Assembly (NCBI GenBank): GCA_003070825.1
Contig: QBLP01000144.1
Span: forward strand, 1-5,294
From: Halanaerobium sp.
GTDB taxonomy: Bacteria; Bacillota; Halanaerobiia; Halanaerobiales; Halanaerobiaceae
DNA: 5,294 bases
Direction of reading: 5' to 3'
Positions 1 to 4,760 of the stretch are shown here, piece after piece (position 1 is the stretch's first letter; every line of letters begins with the position of its first letter). A program made the translations under genes and the position numbers. Under the pieces are notes generated by a model. That model did not search any database, was not told where the DNA came from, and saw nothing but the letters and a program-made list of their open reading frames with translations.

Positions 1-55
1 GTCATATAAAGTCATTTTTACTTAAAAAAACACTCTTTTTTTGATAATTAAGCAA

Positions 56-79
56 AAAAATCAAAAAAATTTGATTTTT
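56..79. terminator. AT-only stem-loop, possible weak terminator for a neighbouring gene
   Basis: AAAAATCAAA (56-65) and TTTGATTTTT (70-79) form a perfect 10-bp stem around an AAAA loop. Read on the minus strand, the second arm ends in seven T residues, so it would fit a gene converging from the right poorly. On the plus strand it could end a transcript entering from the left. Only one of the ten pairs is G-C, so the stem is weak and a role in termination is uncertain. Confidence 0.3.
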
Positions 80-113
80 ATGCAGGAGATTTAAATTTAG
101 TATTGAATATATT

Positions 114-139
114 AAATAGTGAAATGGATTTCATTATTT
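114..139. promoter_or_regulatory. Candidate operator or 5'-UTR hairpin before the regulator gene
   Basis: AAATAGTGAAAT (114-125) and ATTTCATTATTT (128-139) are inverted copies matching at 11 of 12 positions around a central GG. The single mismatch becomes a G-U pair in RNA. The element ends 3 bases before the GGGAG ribosome binding site (143-147) of the LacI-type gene. It could be an autoregulatory operator or an RNA hairpin affecting translation. It lacks the central CG step typical of LacI-family operators, so operator function is a guess. Confidence 0.35.
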
Positions 140-155
140 TCAGGGAGCGAAAATT

Positions 156-1205
156 ATGGATGTAACTATGAAAGATGTAGCAAAATTAGCCGGCGTCTCA
201 TTAAGCACAGTTTCGCGTGTTTTAAATGATAGTTCTTTAGTTAGAGAAGAAACAGCCAGAAAAGTTCAGAAGGCTGTTGAAAAACTGGACTATCAAATAA
301 ATGATTCTGCTCGAATACTGAGAACCAACACAAGTAACTTAATTGGAGTTATTGGTGCAGGTATGGAGAGGCCTTTTCTGGCTAATCTGCTTAAAGGAAT
401 TGAAGCAGAAGCGAGAGAAAGAGGCTATGCTCTGATTTATGGAGATTCTGATGGAGAATTTGAAAAGGAGCAGAATTATCTTAATATTATGAAGCAGAAG
501 AAGATTGATGGTATAATTCTGATTACAACAAATTATTATAATGACCTGCTTTCAATTGTTAAGAACTACCAGATTCCAGTAGTTTTTGCTTCAGGCTATA
601 TTAGTGATCCGGATATTAGTTGTGTAACAGTAGACAATGTAGCTGCTGCCTATGATATTGTTGAGTTTCTCTGTCAGGCAGGGCACAAAGACATCGCTTT
701 TATCAAGGGGCCTGACTTAGATTTACTTGCCAGTCAGGAGAGACTTAGAGGAGTTAAACTTGCATTAAGGCTCAGTAATATAAAATATAATCCAAATCGT
801 TTTATAGAAGGAGATTTCACTTTTGAAAGTGGCTATTCAGCGGCGAAGAAAATTATCAATAAATTTCCTGATGTAACTGCAATTTTTGCTTTTAATGATG
901 AAATGGCTGTTGGTGCAATAAGATATTTAAAAGAACAAAATATTAAAGTGCCGGAAGACATTTCAGTTGTTGGTTTTGATGGGATTGAGCTTGGTAAATA
1001 TACTGATCCAGCTCTAACAACTATCAAACAGTCAGGCTATCAGCTTGGTTTAAAAAGCATTGAAATGTTGAATAAAATTATCAATAAAGAGAAAATTGAA
1101 GATAATAAAGTCTTTATTCCACATAAACTTGTGGTTAGAGAAAGTACAAATAAATTAAATGAACTTACTACTAAGAAGGAGGTGGTAGTAAATAATAGGG
1201 GGTAG
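156..1205 (+). CDS. LacI-family transcriptional regulator
   Basis: This is a sugar-responsive DNA-binding repressor, 349 aa, full length for the family. Residues 5-24 carry the classic N-terminal helix-turn-helix, MKDVAKLAGVS followed by the recognition helix STVSRVLN. The hinge region follows at about 46-60 (YQIND then ARILRTNTS). The usual Y-x-P-N of the hinge is here Y-Q-I-N, with the proline missing. The rest is a periplasmic-binding-protein-like effector domain with family hallmarks: VTVDN (157-161), SQERLRGV (193-200), FAFNDEMAVGA (244-254) and VVGFDG (271-276). The start at 156 is chosen because GGGAG (143-147) sits 8 bases upstream. The internal ATG at 168, where the family match begins, is 20 bases away from it. 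It lies 59 bp before the binding-protein gene in the same direction and probably controls this operon. The effector is likely the transported sugar, but this cannot be read from the sequence. The C-terminal tail (about 330-349) is lysine- and asparagine-rich and not conserved-looking. Confidence 0.95.
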   Translation: MDVTMKDVAKLAGVSLSTVSRVLNDSSLVREETARKVQKAVEKLDYQINDSARILRTNTSNLIGVIGAGMERPFLANLLKGIEAEARERGYALIYGDSDGEFEKEQNYLNIMKQKKIDGIILITTNYYNDLLSIVKNYQIPVVFASGYISDPDISCVTVDNVAAAYDIVEFLCQAGHKDIAFIKGPDLDLLASQERLRGVKLALRLSNIKYNPNRFIEGDFTFESGYSAAKKIINKFPDVTAIFAFNDEMAVGAIRYLKEQNIKVPEDISVVGFDGIELGKYTDPALTTIKQSGYQLGLKSIEMLNKIINKEKIEDNKVFIPHKLVVRESTNKLNELTTKKEVVVNNRG

Positions 1206-1223
1206 TTAAGATATATTCTTAAC
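1205..1223. promoter_or_regulatory. Perfect 19-bp dyad before the binding-protein gene, candidate operator
   Basis: GTTAAGA (1205-1211) and TCTTAAC (1217-1223) are perfect inverted repeats around TATAT. The left arm starts on the last base of the regulator's TAG stop codon. CATAAT at 1223-1228 matches the -10 consensus at 5 of 6 positions and touches the right arm, but there is no credible -35 at the right distance. A repressor site at an internal promoter and a short RNA hairpin are both possible. The central CG of typical LacI operators is absent. Confidence 0.35.
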
Positions 1224-1264
1224 ATAATTATTTAATTAATTAACTTTAAGGAGGAGAATTATTA

Positions 1265-2560
1265 ATGAGAAAATATTTGCTTTTAGTTTTAGCTTTAGTT
1301 TTAGTGGTTTCATTTACAGCTGTAGGGTTTGCTCAGGATAAGACAGAGATAACTGTTGCTGCTGGTAGTGTTGGTAAAGAACTTGAATTAACTCAAAAGG
1401 CAGCTCAGATGTATATGGAAGAAAATCCTGATGTAAAAGTTAATGTTCTTTCTACACCAGATCTTGCAAATGATAGATTAGGCTTATATCTTCAGTTTTT
1501 AGAAGCAAAAAGTCCAAAAGTTGATGTCTATCAGGTTGATGTTATCTGGCCTGGAGATTTAGCTCAGCATTTTATTGATCTGAATGAGTATGGTGCAGAA
1601 AAAGTTGCAGATAATCATTTTCAGGAAATCGTTCAGAACAATACTGTTAACGGAAGACTTGTTGCAATTCCTTGGTTTACAGATGCAGGGCTTTTATACT
1701 ATAGAACCGATTTACTCGAAAAATATGATCGTAAAGTTCCTGAAACATGGTCTGAGTTACAGGAAACAGCTAAATATATTATGGAAGAAGAAAGAGCAGC
1801 TGGCAACCCTGACTTTTATGGTTATGTCTGGCAGGGTAATGCTTATGAAGGACTTACCTGTGATGCATTAGAATGGGTATTCTCCAATGGTGGAGGTACA
1901 ATTGTTAGTCCTGATAAGAAAATAACTATCAATAATGAAAAAGCGATTGAAGCAATCGATATGGCAGCTGGCTGGGTTGGAGACATTTCTCCTACAGGTG
2001 TAACCGGTATGGGAGAAGAAGATGCAAGAAAAATGTGGGAAGCTGGTAATGCATTATTCATGCGCAACTGGCCTTATGCTTACACATTAGGTAATGCAGA
2101 TACAAGTCAGATTAAAGGTAAATTTGATGTTGCACCTCTACCTGCTGGTGACAGTGGTAGTTCTGCTGCAACACTTGGTGGCTGGAACCTATCAGTTAGT
2201 AAGTACAGTGAACACCCTGAAGCAGCTGCTGATTTTGCCTTATTCCTGGCTAGCGAAAAAGTTCAGAAAATGAGAGCTATTGAAGGTTCATTTAACCCAA
2301 CAATCAAATCATTATATCAGGATGAAGAAGTATTAGAAGCAGTTCCTTTCTTCGGTAAATTATATGAAGTATTTACCAATGCTGTTGCTAGGCCTTCTAC
2401 TGCAACTGCACCAAAGTATAATCAGGCATCCGAAATTTTCTTCCAGGGAGTACACTCTGTATTAACTGGTGAAAGTGATGCTACTACTGCAGTTCAGTAT
2501 ATGGAATTAGATCTTAAAGATCTACTTGGTTATGAAACAGGAGAACCAAGACAGCCGTAA
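1265..2560 (+). CDS. Extracellular sugar-binding protein of ABC transporter (family 1, trehalose/maltose type)
   Basis: The exported solute-binding subunit captures the sugar and delivers it to the permease pair encoded next to it. It has 431 aa, normal for family-1 (MalE-like) proteins. Residues 1-23 form a signal peptide: positively charged MRKY, a Leu/Val core, then G-F-A before Gln24, a plausible signal-peptidase-I site. No cysteine lies near the cleavage site, so it is not a lipoprotein. The segments VDVIWPGDLA (91-100), PWFTDAGLLYYRTDLLEKY (136-154), YVWQGNAYEGL (187-197), GGWNL (305-309) and NAVARPSTATAPKY (372-385) resemble the trehalose/maltose-binding branch (ThuE, Thermococcus-type MalE). 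Trp137, Asp140, Trp307 and Arg377 are likely ligand contacts by family analogy. AAGGAGGAG (1248-1256) ends 8 bases before the ATG. Two stem-loops follow the gene, which fits higher expression of this subunit than of the permeases. The exact sugar is unknown. Confidence 0.93.
   Translation: MRKYLLLVLALVLVVSFTAVGFAQDKTEITVAAGSVGKELELTQKAAQMYMEENPDVKVNVLSTPDLANDRLGLYLQFLEAKSPKVDVYQVDVIWPGDLAQHFIDLNEYGAEKVADNHFQEIVQNNTVNGRLVAIPWFTDAGLLYYRTDLLEKYDRKVPETWSELQETAKYIMEEERAAGNPDFYGYVWQGNAYEGLTCDALEWVFSNGGGTIVSPDKKITINNEKAIEAIDMAAGWVGDISPTGVTGMGEEDARKMWEAGNALFMRNWPYAYTLGNADTSQIKGKFDVAPLPAGDSGSSAATLGGWNLSVSKYSEHPEAAADFALFLASEKVQKMRAIEGSFNPTIKSLYQDEEVLEAVPFFGKLYEVFTNAVARPSTATAPKYNQASEIFFQGVHSVLTGESDATTAVQYMELDLKDLLGYETGEPRQP
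1283..1306 (+). repeat. Two tandem 12-bp units inside the signal-peptide coding region
   Basis: The codons TTA GTT TTA GCT are followed at once by TTA GTT TTA GTG, encoding LVLA-LVLV in the hydrophobic core of the binding protein's signal peptide. The copies share 10 of 12 bases. Gain or loss of one unit would stay in frame and change core length by four residues. It may simply reflect use of the same Leu and Val codons. Confidence 0.5.
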
Positions 2561-2563
2561 TTG

Positions 2564-2583
2564 TTTTATTTAGTTAAATAAAA
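2564..2583. repeat. Perfect AT palindrome after the binding-protein stop codon
   Basis: TTTTATTTA (2564-2572) and TAAATAAAA (2575-2583) form a 9-bp perfect inverted repeat around GT. It starts 4 bases after the TAA stop codon and directly abuts the GC-richer hairpin at 2585. The RNA stem would be weak because it is all A-U. It may act with the next hairpin or be a protein site; its role is unknown. Confidence 0.4.
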
Positions 2584-2584
2584 T

Positions 2585-2611
2585 GGGGAGGGCCGCTTTT
2601 TGGCCCTTCTT
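2585..2611 (+). terminator. GC-rich stem-loop, likely partial terminator or mRNA-stabilising structure
   Basis: The core AGGGCC (2589-2594) pairs with GGCCCT (2602-2607) around a GCTTTTT loop. The stem extends outward to 2585 and 2611 through one G-C and three G-U pairs, giving 10 bp in all. The following bases are TTCTTAATTT rather than a clean U-run, so complete termination is unlikely. Since the permease gene follows in the same direction with its own ribosome binding site, a leaky terminator or a 3' stabiliser of the binding-protein mRNA is the best reading. Confidence 0.65.
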
Positions 2612-2639
2612 AATTTCATTAAAATGAGGAGGTTTACTG

Positions 2640-3710
2640 ATGGCAAAAAAGGCAATGTCAGAATTAGCAAAAGAAGAACAGAAACTTGCTATTAAATTGT
2701 TGATCCCAACCTTTATTATTTTACTTGTTATTGCATTATATCCGCTGGGACAGGTTTTTTATACCAGCTTTACCAATCGGACTTTTGCAGGTACCGGGAC
2801 AACAGAGTTTGTGGGTTTAGATAATTATCAAAAATTACTAGCTTTTTCTATAGAAGAGTTACCACCAGTAGTAGACGAGGAAACCGGTAAGGTTAAAATT
2901 GATGAGGAAACAGGAGAAAAAGTTTTTCAAAGTCCAATTCAGGTACTGCCCAGACAGCCAGAGCTTCATCGGCCGGTATATACCTTTAATTTTTTTGGCA
3001 GTAAATATGTTGTTGGAGCTGTTACTCCAGATTTTATCAGGGCTGTTTTTAATACAATTATTTTTACTGTTTTTTCAGTTTTGATAGAAACAATATTAGG
3101 ACTTGGAGTAGCTTTAGTAGTTAATAGTGAATTTAAGGGAAGGGGTATGATGAGAGCAGTTATGCTCGTACCCTGGGCTGTTATTACTGTTGTCTCTGCA
3201 AAAATGTGGCAGTGGATGTTTCAGCCAACAAGAGCAGGACTATTTAATATGCTGCTGGATAAATTTGGTATAGGTACAGGTAATTTTTCCTTCCTCACAA
3301 ATCCAAGTCTGCAGATGCCTGCAATTATTGCTGTAGATGTCTGGAAAACAACTCCTTTTATGGCACTGCTTTTACTGGCAGGTCTGCAGCTTATTCCGCA
3401 GGAATTATATGAAGCCGCAGAAGTTGATGGGGCTAGTAAAATAAGACAATTTTTTACTATTACTTTACCACTATTAAAGCCATCTGTTGCAGTAGCCTTA
3501 ATTTTTAGAACTTTAGACTCTCTTAGAGTTTTTGATGTTTTTCAGGTATTACTTGCACAAAAACGATATTCAATGGCCAGTTTTAACTATTTCCAGCTTA
3601 TTTCTGCCAGACAGATGGGAATGGCTTCAGCAATTGGAGTTATTATCTTTATTTTAATTTTCTTTTTTGCGCTGGCTTACATGAAAGCACTGGGAGTTGA
3701 TACAGAATGA
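2640..3710 (+). CDS. ABC sugar transporter permease, MalF/ThuF type, with enlarged periplasmic loop
   Basis: This is one of two inner-membrane subunits forming the sugar channel. It has 356 aa, about 50-60 longer than typical ThuF-like permeases of about 300 aa. Predicted membrane segments are about 19-38, 138-161, 172-196, 226-250, 280-300 and 328-349. The family signature EAAEVDGASKIRQFF (258-272), ending at LP (276-277), is the cytoplasmic EAA loop that docks the ATPase. The extra length lies between the first and second membrane segments (about 70-130), on the periplasmic side. It includes two close copies of a DEETG unit (79-83 and 88-92). In E. coli MalF a large loop at this place contacts the binding protein, so a similar role is plausible. 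The ATG at 2640 follows GAGGAGG (2626-2632). The stop codon overlaps the next start as ATGA, so the two permeases are translationally coupled. Confidence 0.94.
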   Translation: MAKKAMSELAKEEQKLAIKLLIPTFIILLVIALYPLGQVFYTSFTNRTFAGTGTTEFVGLDNYQKLLAFSIEELPPVVDEETGKVKIDEETGEKVFQSPIQVLPRQPELHRPVYTFNFFGSKYVVGAVTPDFIRAVFNTIIFTVFSVLIETILGLGVALVVNSEFKGRGMMRAVMLVPWAVITVVSAKMWQWMFQPTRAGLFNMLLDKFGIGTGNFSFLTNPSLQMPAIIAVDVWKTTPFMALLLLAGLQLIPQELYEAAEVDGASKIRQFFTITLPLLKPSVAVALIFRTLDSLRVFDVFQVLLAQKRYSMASFNYFQLISARQMGMASAIGVIIFILIFFFALAYMKALGVDTE

Positions 3711-4573
3711 GTAAAACTCAAAAGAAAGTACTTAAAAAAATATTGTTTTATTTTGTGCTGGCAGTTATAGTTGTTTACTTATTATTTCCATTTTATTGGG
3801 CGGTGAACTCATCTTTAAAATCACAGGCCCAGCTTTCAATGACACCAGCTACCTTAATTCCTAGAGATCCCGATACTGGTGAAATATCAATTTTTACCCG
3901 CAACTATTTTGCTATCTTTAAAAATGGACAGTTTTTACGAGGTTTAGTTAACAGTTCCATTGTTGCTACTTCGACAACAATTTTATCACTAATTGTTGGT
4001 TCATTTGCAGCTTTTGCTTTAGGAAAATTAAGATTTAGGGGAAAAGAACCGGCATTATACGTAATTTTAGCGATGACAATGTTTCCCCAGGTAACTGTTT
4101 TATCTGGTTTATATGCAGTAATTAATGCACTTAATTTAAGTGCCCGTTTTAGTATGATCTTTACTTACATGCTGTTTACACTTCCATTTACTACCTGGGT
4201 TTTAACATCATTTTTTAGAGATTTACCGAAAGAAATTATGCAGTCAGCTCAGGTTGATGGTGCAACTCCATTTCAGACTTTCCATATGATATTATTACCA
4301 CTAACTGCTCCAGCTTTAGTTACAACTGGACTTTTAGCATTCATTCAGGCCTGGAATGAGTACTTATTTGCTCTAACATTTACTTCGATTGATCCTAGTG
4401 CAAGAACCGTACCTGTAGCCATTCAGTATTTTTCAGGTGAGTTTGCAAGACAGGAGCCCTTTGGAGAAATCATGGCAGCTGCAGTTGTTGTAACAATTCC
4501 AATTGTGGTGCTTGTGTTAATCTTCCAGAAGCGTATTGTTGCTGGTTTAACTGCTGGTGCTGTTAAAGGATAA
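3707..4573 (+). CDS. ABC sugar transporter permease, MalG/ThuG type
   Basis: This is the second channel-forming membrane subunit, partner of the upstream permease. Its 288 aa match the usual length. Membrane segments are about 12-32, 82-106, 114-138, 148-170, 201-222 and 255-274. The EAA loop reads EIMQSAQVDGATPFQ (176-190) and ends at LP (197-198). It departs from the strict consensus with Ser-Ala for Ala-Ala, but the key VDGA is intact. AWNEY (215-219) and the C-terminal QKRIVAGLTAGAVKG (274-288) are strong MalG-family marks. The first periplasmic loop carries a short PDTGEI hairpin-like segment (55-60). The start overlaps the upstream stop by 4 bp. A GGGAG lies at about 3691-3695, so translation probably depends on coupling plus this modest site. 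No ATPase gene follows it in the window. Confidence 0.94.
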   Translation: MSKTQKKVLKKILFYFVLAVIVVYLLFPFYWAVNSSLKSQAQLSMTPATLIPRDPDTGEISIFTRNYFAIFKNGQFLRGLVNSSIVATSTTILSLIVGSFAAFALGKLRFRGKEPALYVILAMTMFPQVTVLSGLYAVINALNLSARFSMIFTYMLFTLPFTTWVLTSFFRDLPKEIMQSAQVDGATPFQTFHMILLPLTAPALVTTGLLAFIQAWNEYLFALTFTSIDPSARTVPVAIQYFSGEFARQEPFGEIMAAAVVVTIPIVVLVLIFQKRIVAGLTAGAVKG

Positions 4574-4757
4574 ATTTCTAACAGATTGTTAAAATAAGAA
4601 TTTAGTAAATTTGAGCTTTAATTTTATAAGGAGATATAAATTAGTAACATCAATAATAAATACTTAACTGATTAGAAATTAGAGAAAATCAGGCCATCAA
4701 ACTATGAGATAACTATATTTTGATGGCCTAATTTATTTGTTATAAGGAGGCGTAAAA
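4574..4757 (+). other. 184-bp intergenic gap before the GH65 gene
   Basis: No standard gene is visible here. Contents in order: a small TAACA-GAT-TGTTA inverted repeat (4579-4591), an orphan AAGGAG (4628-4633) followed by no ATG, GTG or TTG at a working distance, the strong hairpin at 4686-4734, and the AAGGAGG ribosome binding site of the next gene (4744-4750). The gap is unusually long for genes in one operon. The phosphorylase may therefore be regulated separately from the transporter, or reached only by readthrough. Confidence 0.6.
4686..4734 (+). terminator. Strong stem-loop between transporter and phosphorylase genes
   Basis: AGGCCATCAAA (4691-4701) pairs perfectly with TTTGATGGCCT (4719-4729). 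Outside one C-A mismatch, four more A-U pairs extend the stem to 4686 and 4734. Inside, TAT (4703-4705) can pair with ATA (4715-4717), leaving a small apical loop. The 3' side is AATTTATTTG, T-rich but interrupted. It looks like a rho-independent terminator for the transporter genes, possibly leaky, because the GH65 gene begins 24 bases later with no clear promoter between them. It could instead be an attenuator or processing site. Confidence 0.65.
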
Positions 4758-4760
4758 TTG
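4744..4760 (+). promoter_or_regulatory. Ribosome binding site fixing a TTG start
   Basis: AAGGAGG (4744-4750) is a full-strength Shine-Dalgarno placed 7 bases before TTG (4758-4760). An in-frame TAA at 4743-4745 rules out an earlier start. The next in-frame ATG is at codon 64, inside conserved GH65 sequence. This settles the TTG start. Confidence 0.85.

Larger units (their letters stand above)
1..155. other. Intergenic region upstream of the lacI-type gene
   Basis: This very AT-rich stretch holds no gene that I can support. It is rich in A and T runs and contains a perfect AT hairpin (56-79), an orphan Shine-Dalgarno-like AGGAGAT (84-90) with no ATG or GTG at a usable distance, and a near-perfect dyad (114-139) next to the regulator's ribosome binding site. 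A -10-like TATATT lies at 108-113 but has no matching -35 about 17 bases upstream, so I do not call a promoter. The end of any upstream gene lies outside the window. Confidence 0.6.
2561..2639 (+). other. Intergenic gap between binding protein and first permease
   Basis: This 79-base gap holds two successive stem-loops (2564-2583 and 2585-2611) and then the GAGGAGG ribosome binding site (2626-2632), which ends 7 bases before the permease ATG. The arrangement matches the well-known malE-malF style of separating an abundant binding protein from scarce membrane subunits with an RNA structure. Confidence 0.6.

Noticed and set aside
41..113. Sigma-A promoter for the regulator (TTGATA 41-46 or TTGATT 71-76 with a -10 downstream)
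   Set aside because: No -10 of acceptable match sits 16-18 bases after either hexamer, and TATATT (108-113) has no -35 partner.
103..165. Possible 20-codon upstream frame starting at TTG (103) after AGGAGAT and overlapping the regulator start
   Set aside because: The spacing of 12 bases from the Shine-Dalgarno is long, the start is weak, and the peptide has no recognisable feature.
833..1225. Open reading frames on the minus strand within and past the 3' end of the regulator gene (833-1027, 1040-1225)
   Set aside because: They lie opposite strong LacI-family coding sequence, have no ribosome binding site that I can see and no recognisable domain.
1584..2067. Alternative frames inside the binding-protein gene (1584-1871 plus, 1843-2067 minus)
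   Set aside because: They overlap well-conserved family-1 binding-protein sequence and their translations look like no protein family.
2616..2627. Small TCATT-AA-AATGA palindrome before the first permease
   Set aside because: Five A/T-rich pairs with a 2-base gap are expected by chance here, and it does not cover the ribosome binding site core.
2881..2890. ACCGGT-containing sites in coding sequence (about 2003 and 2883) as LacI-type operators
   Set aside because: The central CCGG is operator-like, but the flanks are not symmetric and both lie deep inside genes.
2899..3084. Alternative plus-strand frame inside the first permease
   Set aside because: It is a shadow of the conserved permease; its hydrophobic stretch only mirrors the T-rich membrane-segment codons.
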